Notes: generated by a model not told the origin, from the sequence alone. DNA of 55,991 nucleotides from Prolixibacteraceae bacterium (GCA_019459525.1 JAIBEY010000083.1:1-55991); one strand, 5' to 3'; shown: positions 1 to 9,166, numbered from the stretch's first letter. A program made the numbers and translations.

Positions 1-1013
1 AAACGCAATGCTGAACCACCGGCGTGGTTTGTTTTTAAAGTTGCCGGTTCGGTTGCACTTTTGGCCGGACCGAATGCGCTGATGTTACTGAAAATGGCTG
101 ATGTAAATGGCGTTGCACCGCTTCCCGAAGCATCGTTGTCCGATTCGAAACCGTTGGCTGCATCATCAATTTCGGCAATTTCGGGATCACGTGAAATCAA
201 GCCGAACTGGATCATTCCGTTATAACCATTGTCGGTATCAAAATCGTCGTCTTCGGTTTTGTACGAAATCAGGTATTTGGCGTTTACCGAACCCCCAAAC
301 CATTCGTAACCGTCGTCGCCCGAGTAAGAAACCTGCACGTAATTGATTTTGGTAGCACTTCCTACCGAACACAGCGTCAGTCCGTTTACCTCTTTTCCGG
401 TTGCTACTTCGTAGCCGGGGAACTCGATACGAACATATTTTAATTCTCCTGAATTATCATCGGCTACTATACCACCATATTTAGATTCAATACCACCTTC
501 GGCAGTTCCTTCGCCCCCGGCAATGTTGTTGATTGCTTTTCCGCAGATAACCAATCCGCCCCAGTCGCTGTTTGCACGCAGACCGGCACCTTTGTTCGAA
601 GTAAATACAATTGGACTGGTTGAAGTGCCGACTGCCATAATTTTGGCGCCACGTTCGATAACCAGTACGCTTTTTTCGGTACCGCGAATAACGGTTCCTG
701 CTTCAATGGTAAGTGTTGCGCCATCTTCAACATACACCCAGCCATCGAGTTTAATCACCCCGCTCCAGGTTTCGTTGGCAGTAATGTGTACACCGGCAGA
801 TCGGCTGAACTGCCCGTTCCCTTTGGTTACGGTAGCATCAGCATAAACTTTGGTTACCGGGCTCCATTCGGTCCAACCTGTTGTCCAGTTGGTAACGCCG
901 TTAAAAGCTCCCACGTAACTTACTTTATCAAAAAAGGCATTGTTGATGTCCTGCGCAAAAAGGCCACCAGCAAGAATGAATGATAAGGTTAATGAAAGTA
1001 AAATTTTTCTCAT
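1..1013 (-). CDS. Secreted beta-strand-repeat protein, C-terminus cut by window edge
   Basis: An open frame runs from an ATG at 1013 down to the left edge without a stop, giving 337 complete codons; the C-terminus lies outside the window. The first ~21 residues (MRKILLSLTLSFILAGGLFA) are a Sec signal peptide followed by QD. The rest is rich in short beta-strand stretches such as GWVYVEDGATLTIEAGTVI and the motif SDWGGLVICGKA, which I recognise from secreted Bacteroidota proteins predicted to fold as right-handed beta-helices. It starts 80 nt downstream of the TonB-dependent receptor on the same strand, so co-transcription and co-function at the cell surface are likely. A T9SS sorting tail may lie beyond the edge. 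The substrate is unknown. The frame and signal peptide are clear; the fold is inferred. Confidence 0.8.
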   Translation of the reverse strand, partial: MRKILLSLTLSFILAGGLFAQDINNAFFDKVSYVGAFNGVTNWTTGWTEWSPVTKVYADATVTKGNGQFSRSAGVHITANETWSGVIKLDGWVYVEDGATLTIEAGTVIRGTEKSVLVIERGAKIMAVGTSTSPIVFTSNKGAGLRANSDWGGLVICGKAINNIAGGEGTAEGGIESKYGGIVADDNSGELKYVRIEFPGYEVATGKEVNGLTLCSVGSATKINYVQVSYSGDDGYEWFGGSVNAKYLISYKTEDDDFDTDNGYNGMIQFGLISRDPEIAEIDDAANGFESDNDASGSGATPFTSAIFSNISAFGPAKSATEPATLKTNHAGGSALR

Positions 1014-1093
1014 AACTTGAAATTTTAAGAATATAAAATATCGAACTTGATTTCCGTTGTAATTTGTAAACACACTTTTCATGTATTTCAATA

Positions 1094-3964
1094 TTAGAGT
1101 TTTACCACAACTCCGAGCGAGAAATTCCGGTTCGGGGTATAGCGGTAGGTGTCCATTTCAATATCCTCAGCAGCTCCGTAGTATTGCACATAGCGTACCG
1201 GCTGATTCAGGATGTCTTTCAGGCCTGCTTTCAGACTTACACGTTTGCCAATATTTTTTTCGATGGTGAGGTCAAGTGAATTTCTTGGAAGTTCCCAGGT
1301 GTGCGGATTGGTAGGCGTTCCTACATAAACGATGCGTTTTCCTATCAGGTTGTAGTTCAGGCTGGCGGTTAATCCAGACCCTTCGGGTTGGTAATTGAGC
1401 CCAAGGTTAAAGATATAAGGCGATTGCCCTTGCATGATGCGTTTTTTATCACGGGCAAAATCTTGCTTTTCGGTATTAATCTCACTTTTGATAAGCGAGG
1501 TATTGAATATGATGGTCAGATCTTTGAGGTGTCTTAAAGCGCTTCCGGAGTTTTCAAATTCGGTTAGCTTTTTTCGTACATCCAGCTCAAGTCCCATGCT
1601 GTAGCCTTCTTCGGTATTGTATGGTTTGTAGTCGTAACCGGTTCCGGCGGGAATAAGGAACGCTTCGATAGGATTGGTAAAATCTTTGTAAAATGCGGCA
1701 ACCGAAACAATCTCGCCAGCAGACGGATACCATTCATACCTGAAATCGTAGTTATTGATGTAGGCATTCTGGAGATCTTCGTTCCCGTGTACCAGTACAA
1801 ACATGTCGAAGTCCTGATAGACGAAGTTGGACATTTCCCTGAATTCAGGACGATTCACCGTTTTCCCAAATGAGGCACGGAAAAGGTTCTTTTCATTCAG
1901 GTTGTACGTTAAATTTAATGAAGGGAAGACATTTAACGTGTCGCGAATGATGTCGAGTTCATCGGTATTACCGGTTTTTTCGTAAAAGTCGCTGATGAGG
2001 CGGTGGAATTTCTCAATGCGCACACCTCCGTACAGATTCAATTTAGGTGTAAACGGAATTTTCAGGCCAACATACCCGGCAGTGAGTTCGTCGGATGCTT
2101 TATAACTGTCGCTGGCATTGGTGTTGTCGCGGTACGAAAGTCCGTGCTCGTTATAGGGCGCTGTTTGGTCGAAGTAGAAATTTTCTTCGGCAAAAATATC
2201 GCTTAACGAATTATAGAAAATATCGGGTGCCCCTTTAACGGCAACAGCTCCAATTAAACGGGAATCGAAAGAACGGGTTTTCTTTTGATGATATGCACCG
2301 GCTTTAAACGAATAGTCGGTTTCGCTATCGAACAGGCGGAATAAATGCTCAAAATCGGCTTTAAACTCTACCACATTCTCGTCCAGATCGAGCCATAGCC
2401 TACCACCCAGGTATGGGTTTGGTACACTTTGTAACCGTAAATAATATTTGTTAAAGTTTTCGCTCTGGTCGTTTTGGTCGAGGGCAAAAGCTAACCTGCG
2501 GTTGTCGGGTTGTTTGTTGTTTGTCGATCCGTATCCGGCCATCCAGTTGATTTTAGTGCGCTCCTGATTAAAACGCTGTTCTCCGGCTAATTGCCCTGAA
2601 TACACCAAACGGCTTTCAAACTTCAAATCAAGAAACCTTAATGGCTCTTCGCCATTGTTATTATAATTAAATCCATCGCGAACACTGGTAGTTTTGTTCC
2701 CCATTTGGTTCAGGAAATTTCGGAATTCGAGCTTCTGATTTTTCCCATACAAAATGTTCCAGTTGTGTATAAACCCAAGTTTGACTGATTCTTTGCTTCG
2801 CTGATCTTTGAAGTCGAAATCTTTGTTTTGCTCTTCTTCTATATTTCCATATTCTAGTCGGTGAACACTTAACCAATCGCTGGTAGAATTGTAATTAAAA
2901 GATGAAATATTACCGATTGAAACTTTACCCAAAACGAAACGGCGTTGCAGGGTTACTGACAGGTTTTGATCGGGCAAAACATTTTTCGATTTAGTTTCCC
3001 AATTGTTGCTGAATAATTTGGAAATTTGAGTCAGTTTATCCGTTTTCTGAACGTAATCATCAACGGTCTGCCAGTTGTAAAGTTCTTTAAACTCAGTACT
3101 GGTAGGAATTCCTGCGGGGATGTCGCGTGTACCGTCATCAAATCCCAGCCAATCGGTTTTTCCGCCGGAGTAAGTCAAAAAATCGTTATTGAATGTGGTA
3201 TGCTGAACAAATTTGGTTCCGTACGAAATAACCAGGCTGTTTTCGTCGGCTACACTTTTGGTTTCAACGTTAATAGCCGCACCGGCAAAATCGGCAGGCA
3301 ATTCGGGTGCCGGGCTTTTATAAATCAGGATGTTGTTGATCATCCCGCTGGGGATGGCATCGAACGAAAAAGCCCGCTTGTCGGCTTCGAAACTGGGAGC
3401 AGTGGCACCGTTCAGCATGACCGAATTGTATCGTTCAATCAACCCGCGTACAATCACAAAGCGCCCATCGGTAATGGTAATTCCCGGAACTCGGCGGATC
3501 ACTTCGGCGGCATCTTTATCCTGCGATTTGCTGATTTGTTGCGCGGTGATTCCGCTTACGATCAGACTTCCGGCTTTCAGGCTCGAAAGCATCGAAACTT
3601 CTGTGTTGTCGCGGCGTTTAGCCACTACCTGAACTTCTTCGATATCAACCGATGCCGGTTTTAACCCGACCGTAACAGCCGATTCGTTTCCGCTTGTAAC
3701 TTCCACACGTACAATTTGATTGTCGTAGGATATATAAGAAATGACCAGATTATAGCTTCCGGCGGTCACTTTCTCGATGCGGAAATTGCCGTCGAAATCG
3801 GTGATGGCTCCGTTGGTGGTTCCCTGAAGTGCGACTGTGGCCCCGATCAGAGTTTCTTTGGTGTTTGCATCCGTAACTGTTCCTTTAATAACACCAGTTT
3901 GTGCCTGGGCGGTAACCCCAATGATCATCCAGACCGCGACCAACAAAATTTGTTTTAGTTTCAC
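1094..3964 (-). CDS. TonB-dependent outer-membrane receptor with CarboxypepD_reg-like domain
   Basis: A 956-residue outer-membrane receptor for energy-driven uptake. Residues 1-21 are a signal peptide ending AQA. Residues ~24-110 are a carboxypeptidase-regulatory-like beta-sandwich (GVIKGTVTDANTKETLIGA, TDFDGNFRI). The plug follows (~125-240: DAAEVIRRVPGI, FVIVRGL, PAPELPADFAGAAINVETKS), then a long beta-barrel ending in the hydrophobic strand SLGVVVKL. It has no STN domain, so it does not look like a FecR-type signal transducer. It is not a SusC/RagA-type protein and no SusD is adjacent; its partner appears to be the secreted beta-strand protein downstream. The substrate cannot be told from sequence. 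The divergent upstream region carries a perfect 13-bp inverted repeat that may regulate it. Confidence 0.93.
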   Translation of the reverse strand: MKLKQILLVAVWMIIGVTAQAQTGVIKGTVTDANTKETLIGATVALQGTTNGAITDFDGNFRIEKVTAGSYNLVISYISYDNQIVRVEVTSGNESAVTVGLKPASVDIEEVQVVAKRRDNTEVSMLSSLKAGSLIVSGITAQQISKSQDKDAAEVIRRVPGITITDGRFVIVRGLIERYNSVMLNGATAPSFEADKRAFSFDAIPSGMINNILIYKSPAPELPADFAGAAINVETKSVADENSLVISYGTKFVQHTTFNNDFLTYSGGKTDWLGFDDGTRDIPAGIPTSTEFKELYNWQTVDDYVQKTDKLTQISKLFSNNWETKSKNVLPDQNLSVTLQRRFVLGKVSIGNISSFNYNSTSDWLSVHRLEYGNIEEEQNKDFDFKDQRSKESVKLGFIHNWNILYGKNQKLEFRNFLNQMGNKTTSVRDGFNYNNNGEEPLRFLDLKFESRLVYSGQLAGEQRFNQERTKINWMAGYGSTNNKQPDNRRLAFALDQNDQSENFNKYYLRLQSVPNPYLGGRLWLDLDENVVEFKADFEHLFRLFDSETDYSFKAGAYHQKKTRSFDSRLIGAVAVKGAPDIFYNSLSDIFAEENFYFDQTAPYNEHGLSYRDNTNASDSYKASDELTAGYVGLKIPFTPKLNLYGGVRIEKFHRLISDFYEKTGNTDELDIIRDTLNVFPSLNLTYNLNEKNLFRASFGKTVNRPEFREMSNFVYQDFDMFVLVHGNEDLQNAYINNYDFRYEWYPSAGEIVSVAAFYKDFTNPIEAFLIPAGTGYDYKPYNTEEGYSMGLELDVRKKLTEFENSGSALRHLKDLTIIFNTSLIKSEINTEKQDFARDKKRIMQGQSPYIFNLGLNYQPEGSGLTASLNYNLIGKRIVYVGTPTNPHTWELPRNSLDLTIEKNIGKRVSLKAGLKDILNQPVRYVQYYGAAEDIEMDTYRYTPNRNFSLGVVVKL

Positions 3965-4087
3965 TCGAAAATAGTTGAATTAATAAATTGATTTTTACTT
4001 TTTGCTATCTGTTTCGCGAAGAGATAGGCTGTTAATTCGGGTGCTAAGGAATAGTTAAGTCGTTACAGAACGATTAATATTTATTTA

Positions 4088-4128
4088 CGCTACGATTACA
4101 TTTCAATAACAGGATTGTAATCGTAGCG
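4088..4128. promoter_or_regulatory. 13-bp perfect inverted repeat in divergent intergenic region
   Basis: Arms at 4088-4100 (CGCTACGATTACA) and 4116-4128 (TGTAATCGTAGCG) are perfect reverse complements around a 15-nt AT-rich loop. They lie in the 307-nt gap between the TonB receptor (starts 3964, minus) and the LamG protein (starts 4272, plus). There is no T-tract, and the site is too far upstream to end either gene, so an operator for a dimeric regulator is more likely than a terminator. I see nothing else convincing in 3965-4271. Confidence 0.5.
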
Positions 4129-4271
4129 ATCAATATTCAAATAATCAGCATCTTAAATAATGCAGATGCCGCTTTGTTCCATGTTAAGAGTCGATTAAAA
4201 GCAGGACGAATGAGTCTGTACAAATTCTAAATTTTTTTCACCTTTGTTTTCCGAACCCGAACCGTAAACCT

Positions 4272-5138
4272 ATGCTTCGTAAATTTTTTATTCTTCTCTT
4301 TCTGACCGCGGCTTGCATTCCGATACAGGCGAAAACTCCAAACCTTAAGGGAAATCCGGAACTTGTTTCAAGCATTAAATCCACTTCCGGATTAATTGCT
4401 TTATGGGATTTTAAAGAGGAAGCAGGAAAAGCAAGGAAAGCCATTGGGAAAGGAAAGTTTCCACTGAAAGAGCAAAAAGGGAGGATTCTCCGCTTAAATG
4501 ACGGGCCACTTTCGGGCTACTCTGCGTTGTTTCGCGACAGTGCTTTTCTTCGGTTACCGAATTCGAAAACCGGGAAACTGAACATTCACGGGAAAAATCA
4601 AGGTGTAACCGTGATGGCCTGGGTAAAATGGGAAGGCAAAACCGGTTTTGTGGGCGGCATGTGGAACGAATATGCTTCGGGCGGCAAACGCCAGTATGGA
4701 CTTTTTGTAAGCTTGCCCCATTACAACGGAGGCGACCAAGTATGCGGGCACATTTCGTACACCGGAAAACCAACGCCGCCGTTTCCGTATTCCATCGATT
4801 ATTCGGCCAGCAAACAACCTGTTGAAAAAGGACAATGGCAATTTGTGGCTTTTACCTACGATGGGCAGTATATCCACTCGTACCTGAATGGCGGGTTTGA
4901 AACCCGAGAGCCGGAGCTTATCAACCACACCAAAGGGTTTCCGGGTTATCCCGAAGGAATAATGCATTCGAAAAACCCGTATTTTTATCCTGACGGAATG
5001 GGAAACAACGGATCGGATTTTACCGTTGGGGCTGTTTTACTGGCTCGCGGAATGGGCAACAATTTCTGTGGTCAAATTGGTGGATTGGTCGTATTCGACC
5101 GGGCGTTAAGTGCCGAAGAGATCGGAAGATTTAAGTAG
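4272..5138 (+). CDS. LamG / concanavalin A-like domain secreted protein
   Basis: A 288-residue exported protein. A signal peptide covers about residues 1-20 (MLRKFFILLFLTAACIPIQA). A single LamG-type concanavalin A-like jelly roll fills the rest: GLIALWDFKEEAG at the start, VTVMAWVKWEG, WQFVAFTYDGQYIHSYLNG, and the closing strand GQIGGLVVFDRALSAEEI typical of LamG_3 modules. No catalytic domain is attached, so it is probably a carbohydrate- or protein-binding surface factor. The cysteine in the signal region is not in a clean lipobox. It is monocistronic, divergent from the TonB receptor at 3964, and followed by a 400-nt gap holding repeats. Its ligand is unknown. Confidence 0.82.
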   Translation: MLRKFFILLFLTAACIPIQAKTPNLKGNPELVSSIKSTSGLIALWDFKEEAGKARKAIGKGKFPLKEQKGRILRLNDGPLSGYSALFRDSAFLRLPNSKTGKLNIHGKNQGVTVMAWVKWEGKTGFVGGMWNEYASGGKRQYGLFVSLPHYNGGDQVCGHISYTGKPTPPFPYSIDYSASKQPVEKGQWQFVAFTYDGQYIHSYLNGGFETREPELINHTKGFPGYPEGIMHSKNPYFYPDGMGNNGSDFTVGAVLLARGMGNNFCGQIGGLVVFDRALSAEEIGRFK

Positions 5139-5337
5139 TTTCGGGGTTCTTAAAGTTAACCGCTCAATGCACTACAATTTCCTAGGACTGGACAAAGTTT
5201 TTTTAATCATTTAATCTGTCAATGTTGTGGTAAAATAACTGTTGATAGTTTTCGATTTTTAAAGGCCGATGCAAATCAATATTGTAACATTTACTCCATT
5301 TTTTCAAGAGAAATCGTTTTCAACATTCTAGTCAAGA

Positions 5338-5482
5338 ATTCCCTTCGACTGCTTCGCGCTCAGGGAGCGAGTTTGCGAATATTTCTGTTTCATAGCGATA
5401 AATGCTATTCAATGCGCCGCTCCCTGAGCAGCGTGGTTCCTGAGTAGCGAAGCGTATCGAAGGAAAGCGTGTCGAAGGGAGC
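5338..5482. repeat. Dispersed palindromic REP-like repeat cluster, copy 1
   Basis: The 401-nt gap 5139-5539 has no gene but holds a cluster of CCCTTCGAC / GCTTCGC / CTCAGGGAGCG elements in both orientations. The 46-nt segment 5437-5482 is the exact reverse complement of 38734-38779. Paired motifs (TCCCTTCGACT..., ...CTCAGGGAGCG, GCTCCCTGAGCAGCG, ...TCGAAGGGAGC) allow large hairpins. This looks like a REP-type non-coding repeat family downstream of convergent gene ends. No transposase is nearby. Confidence 0.75.
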
Positions 5483-5539
5483 TTAACCGAAAATTGGATT
5501 GTGATTTGCCGGAAAATTTTCATACCCGATATTTTAAAC

Positions 5540-6019
5540 TTATTTCTCCAGTTTATGTAGCGGTAGCCCAGCCAGTCGGGCAATCATTTCAGCAGCCTTA
5601 TCCCCTTCAGGGCTGAAAGCCCATACAAACGCTGCTTTAAACGGATGTTTTGTTCGGATGCTTTCAATAGCCGCAAGCGCCAGTTGTTTGGTGATCCCTT
5701 TCCGGCGGTATTCTTCCAGAACCAGGGCCGAGCAGAGGTAAATGGCATCGTAGCTGATATTCAGCGGGGTAAGTTCGAAGAGTTCTTTTTCTGAGATTTC
5801 CGATTCCAGAAACCGTTTCATTAATCCAATCGTGGTTGGGATAAGTAAAACCCATGCAACCGGGCCGTTTCCGTCGTCGTGCGCCGAAACCGTAGCCGGA
5901 TGGATCTGGTGCAGCCGTTCCCGTACTTCCGGGTTTACATCGAGTTGACTGGGATCGCTTTTTACGGCAAATACCTCGTCGGCCAGTTGTATCAATCGTT
6001 CGAAGTTGCTTAGTGCCAA
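5540..6019 (-). CDS. GNAT-family N-acetyltransferase
   Basis: A 159-residue predicted acetyl-CoA-dependent acyltransferase. The GNAT motif A region is AIYLCSALVLEEYRRKGITKQ, where YRRKGI corresponds to the acetyl-CoA pyrophosphate loop (R/Q-x-x-G-x-G/A), followed by the helix LALAAIESI. The acceptor is unknown. The only in-frame start near the N-terminus is TTG at 6019; an in-frame TAA lies shortly upstream and the next Met is deep in the fold, so TTG is accepted. It lies 18 nt after the stop of the DUF1905/YdeI gene on the same strand, so the two are probably one operon. Confidence 0.75.
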   Translation of the reverse strand: MALSNFERLIQLADEVFAVKSDPSQLDVNPEVRERLHQIHPATVSAHDDGNGPVAWVLLIPTTIGLMKRFLESEISEKELFELTPLNISYDAIYLCSALVLEEYRRKGITKQLALAAIESIRTKHPFKAAFVWAFSPEGDKAAEMIARLAGLPLHKLEK

Positions 6020-6037
6020 GGTGTAAAAATTAGAATA

Positions 6038-6517
6038 TTATTTACTGTAAAGTTTTTGTCGCTTTTCAAGCATGGCAAGCGTTTTAGCTATTCGTTCCAC
6101 TTTGGTTTCTACCGTTTTTGCCGAATAAATCCATTCAATGAATGCTTTCTTTTCTCCGTCGGTATAACTTAAAAAGTTGGAATATGCTACAGGCTCATCC
6201 ATTAAACATTGTATTAATTCTTCAGGTATTTCAATCGGCTCATTATCCGGATACAGCACAATTCTCACAAAGTCGCCTTCTTTTTTCCCGATTTTCTTTC
6301 GTATTTCTGCTTTAACCGGAAAAAAGAGTTGTCCATCGCCCATGGGCATGAGCCTGTAATTTTTTATCTCGTAATCGTCAATGGTTCCCTTTACTTTTAC
6401 CCACCCGAAAGGCGTTGTTTTGCTTTGCAGAACCTCCGGAATGCGTGCAAAAGTCCAGCCGCCTTTTCCCTGAAATTTCTCCAATACATAGTCATTATTT
6501 ACCAACGGCTTTTCCAT
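6038..6517 (-). CDS. DUF1905 / YdeI (OmpD-associated)-like protein
   Basis: A 159-residue cytoplasmic protein with two small regions. The N-terminal half (WTFARIPEVL, FGWVKVKGTIDDYEIKNYRLMPMGDG, VKAEIRKKIGKKEGD) matches the DUF1905 beta-barrel. The C-terminal half (IPEELIQCL..., YTDGEKKAFIEWIYSAKTVETKVERIAKTLAML) matches the YdeI/OmpD-associated helical module. The family is linked to bacteriocin and envelope stress protection in enterobacteria, but its biochemistry is not settled. It is first gene of a likely two-gene operon with the GNAT protein. A second, different YdeI-type protein lies at 48314. Confidence 0.8.
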   Translation of the reverse strand: MEKPLVNNDYVLEKFQGKGGWTFARIPEVLQSKTTPFGWVKVKGTIDDYEIKNYRLMPMGDGQLFFPVKAEIRKKIGKKEGDFVRIVLYPDNEPIEIPEELIQCLMDEPVAYSNFLSYTDGEKKAFIEWIYSAKTVETKVERIAKTLAMLEKRQKLYSK

Positions 6518-6636
6518 TTACCTGAAAATGAAATGTTTTACTTTTGTCAATCAGTGGTTCTGTTTAGAACAAGGTTTTTTACGAATTGTTTTTCCTTAAA
6601 ATTAATGTATTTTGGCTTCACTAAAATTCAACGATC

Positions 6637-7440
6637 ATGCTTGTTTCAGGAAATATCATAAAAATGCGGTCGGAATACGCCGATCCGGTGCAATATTTTC
6701 TTCCGTTGGGAGAAACCGAACTGCCGATGAACCAATGGATCGGGAAATCCATCAGTATGAAATTCACTGGCCAGATCAATTGCATTGCCTGCGGAAAAAA
6801 GACCAAAACTTCGTTCGGGCAGGGCTTTTGTTACAACTGCCTGCAAACCGCCCCCGAAGCCAGTGAAACGGTGATGCGTCCCGAATTATCGAAAGCGCAC
6901 CTTGGCATTGCCCGCGACATGGACTGGGCCCGCGAACACGACCTGATCGACCATTTCGTTTACCTGGCTGTTTCCGGAGAACTGAAAGTAGGAGTAACCC
7001 GCCATCACCAGGTGCCCACCCGTTGGATTGATCAGGGCGCCAGTGAAGCTATTTTACTGGCCAAAACACCAAATCGCCACATTTCCGGAGTGATTGAAGT
7101 CTATTTGAAGAACTTCTTCTCGGATAAAACCAATTGGCGTTCGATGCTTCAGAATAAGGATGTTCAGGTGTACAACCTTCAGGAAGAAAAAGTAAATGCG
7201 TATCAGTTGCTTCCGGCCGAATTGCAGCAATATTTGTGCACCGATGACCAGATCTGGAAAATGCGGTATCCATGTTCTGTTTTTCCGGAGAAAGTAACCA
7301 GTGTTTCGTTTGATAAAGACCCGGTAATTTCAGGAATACTGAATGGAATAAAAGGGCAATACCTGATTTTTTCGGACGGACGGGTGCTCAATATCCGAAA
7401 GCACAATGGCTACTGGCTGGAAATCAGCACTAATGACTAA
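6637..7440 (+). CDS. DUF2797 family protein with CxxC...CxxC zinc-ribbon
   Basis: A 267-residue protein of the DUF2797 family. Residues 49-68 carry two CxxC pairs (C49/C52, C65/C68: CIACGKKTKTSFGQGFCYNC) that probably bind zinc. Further on, DHFVYLAVSGELKVGVTR...RWIDQGA is the family signature and resembles the start of a GIY-YIG nuclease fold, which raises a nucleic-acid role, though catalysis is unproven. The start is ATG at 6637. It stands alone: the next gene upstream is divergent and the downstream lipoprotein is 136 nt away. Function unknown. Confidence 0.8.
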   Translation: MLVSGNIIKMRSEYADPVQYFLPLGETELPMNQWIGKSISMKFTGQINCIACGKKTKTSFGQGFCYNCLQTAPEASETVMRPELSKAHLGIARDMDWAREHDLIDHFVYLAVSGELKVGVTRHHQVPTRWIDQGASEAILLAKTPNRHISGVIEVYLKNFFSDKTNWRSMLQNKDVQVYNLQEEKVNAYQLLPAELQQYLCTDDQIWKMRYPCSVFPEKVTSVSFDKDPVISGILNGIKGQYLIFSDGRVLNIRKHNGYWLEISTND

Positions 7441-7576
7441 ATTGATAAATTTACATACGAAGGTCATAAGTCGTTTCATCTCCGTATTTTTTTTCGTTAA
7501 TTTATCGCTCTTTAAAGTGTATCTTGGTAACTCCAAACGATCAATTTTGAGAAAAATCAGTTAAAATCAATAAAAT

Positions 7577-7978
7577 ATGAAAACAACTAAACTCATTGTA
7601 ACAATTTTGACATTTTTTTTAATTTCCTGTCAAAACAAGCAACAAGAAACCATGAGCAAGGAAAATAACCAAAACCTAATTGTACTTGTAATATACAAGA
7701 CGCAACCTTTAAAAAGTGAAGAAGCGATTGCAGGTTTGACAAAACTGATACAAGAGGTAAAGAAAGAACCAAATTTCGTGAATATTACACTGCATGTAGA
7801 TCCGAAAGATGATTCCAATATCTTGCTTTATGAAGAGTGGAGTGATGAAACCTATTACAATGGTGATCACATGAAAACAATGCACTTACAAAGTTTTATG
7901 GAGGATTCAAGAGCATTTTTGGCTGGTCCTCCGGAAATATCACAGTGGAAAACTGAAAAAAAATTTAATTCTAAATAA
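7577..7978 (+). CDS. Lipoprotein with antibiotic-biosynthesis-monooxygenase (ABM)-like domain
   Basis: A 133-residue protein. A lipoprotein signal ends at LISC (Cys18), and after a short linker comes an ABM-type ferredoxin-like fold: NLIVLVIYKTQP, EAIAGLTKLIQEVKKEPNFVNITLHVD, ILLYEEWSDETYYNGDHMKT. This pattern matches putative quinol monooxygenases (YgiN-like), normally cytoplasmic; the lipid anchor would place this one in the envelope. Codon use is more AT-rich than its neighbours. It appears monocistronic. The ABM call rests on the pattern of strands and the EEW motif; the activity is not established. Confidence 0.7.
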   Translation: MKTTKLIVTILTFFLISCQNKQQETMSKENNQNLIVLVIYKTQPLKSEEAIAGLTKLIQEVKKEPNFVNITLHVDPKDDSNILLYEEWSDETYYNGDHMKTMHLQSFMEDSRAFLAGPPEISQWKTEKKFNSK

Positions 7979-8082
7979 ATCGCCAGCAGTTAACGGGATG
8001 TATGTGGACAACGGAAGGGAAAGTACTTTTAATCCGCCGCTGCACAAACACTCAAAACGAATGACGAACAATTTTACTAATT

Positions 8083-9102
8083 ATGGAAAATATAGATTGG
8101 GGTAATCTGGCATTCGGTTACATGAAAACCGATTACAACATACGTTGCACCTACAGCAACGGAGCATGGGGCGATTTGGAAGTGAGCGACAGCGAATACC
8201 TGAATCTGCACATGGCGGCGACTTGCATTCATTACGGGCAGGAATCGTTTGAAGGTTTAAAAGCCTTTCGCGGAAAAGATGGTAAAATCAGGGTTTTCCG
8301 GATGGACGAAAATGCCAAACGTATGCAGGATTCGAGCATGGGAACGATGATGGCCGTTCTGCCGATTGAAAAATTTGAAGAAGCCGTTGTTAAAGCCGTG
8401 AAATTGAACGAGCGTTTTGTGCCGCCTTACGAATCGGGCGCATCGTTGTATATCCGTCCGTTTTTGTTCGGAACCGGCGCCCAGGTGGGTGTTAAACCGG
8501 CATCGGAATACATGTTCGTTATTTTTGTAACACCCGTTGGCCCGTACTTTAAAGGTGGGTTCCAAACTACGCCATTTGTAATTATGCGCGAGTTCGACCG
8601 CTCAGCACCGCTCGGAATGGGTAAATATAAAGTGGGTGGAAATTACGCTGCAAGTTTGGTAGCCGGGCAAAAAGCGCATGAATTGGGTTATTCCAATGTG
8701 TTTTATCTCGATGCCAAAGAAAAAAAATACATCGACGAATGTGGTGCGGCCAACTTCTTCGGAATCAAAAACAACACGTACGTCACTCCAAAGTCAAGTT
8801 CAATTTTGCCATCAATCACCAATAAAAGTTTAATGGTGCTAGCCGCAGATATGGGGCTGAAGGTGGAACAACGGTCAATTGCTGTAGAAGAACTGGCAAC
8901 TTTTGAAGAAGCTGGCGCTTGTGGAACAGCAGCGGTCATCAGTCCGATAGAACGGATTGACGATTACGATGAAAAGATTTCCTACGTGTTTTCACCCGAT
9001 GGCCAGCCGGGACCAATCAGCGAAAAACTCTACAAAAAATTACGTGGTATCCAGTATGGCGACGAGCCTGATACGCATGGATGGGTAACTATTGTGGAAT
9101 AA
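8083..9102 (+). CDS. ilvE: Branched-chain amino acid aminotransferase
   Basis: A 339-residue class IV PLP-dependent transaminase interconverting Leu, Ile and Val with their 2-oxo acids, using glutamate/2-oxoglutarate. Family features are HYGQESFEGLKAFRG near residue 51, SLYIRPFLFGTG, and GKYKVGGNYAAS around K183, the predicted Schiff-base lysine, followed by DECGAANFFGI and the cofactor loop GTAAVISPI. The length and YKVGGNY motif fit the larger BCAT group (eukaryote-like, type II). It is monocistronic and closed by a clear terminator at 9126-9165. Cytoplasmic biosynthesis or catabolism. Confidence 0.95.
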   Translation: MENIDWGNLAFGYMKTDYNIRCTYSNGAWGDLEVSDSEYLNLHMAATCIHYGQESFEGLKAFRGKDGKIRVFRMDENAKRMQDSSMGTMMAVLPIEKFEEAVVKAVKLNERFVPPYESGASLYIRPFLFGTGAQVGVKPASEYMFVIFVTPVGPYFKGGFQTTPFVIMREFDRSAPLGMGKYKVGGNYAASLVAGQKAHELGYSNVFYLDAKEKKYIDECGAANFFGIKNNTYVTPKSSSILPSITNKSLMVLAADMGLKVEQRSIAVEELATFEEAGACGTAAVISPIERIDDYDEKISYVFSPDGQPGPISEKLYKKLRGIQYGDEPDTHGWVTIVE

Positions 9103-9125
9103 TTCCTGAAACAAAAAAAGAGCAG

Positions 9126-9166
9126 AACACCCTGCATCGGAACTTTCGGTGCAGGGTGTTTCGTTT
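9126..9166 (+). terminator. Rho-independent terminator after ilvE
   Basis: An 11-bp perfect stem (9126-9136 AACACCCTGCA with 9150-9160 TGCAGGGTGTT) and a 13-nt loop are followed by TCGTTTT. It lies 24 nt after the ilvE stop. Confidence 0.85.

Noticed and set aside
3026-3664. Plus-strand open frame of 212 codons inside the TonB receptor
   Set aside because: Antisense to conserved plug and barrel sequence, with no family features.
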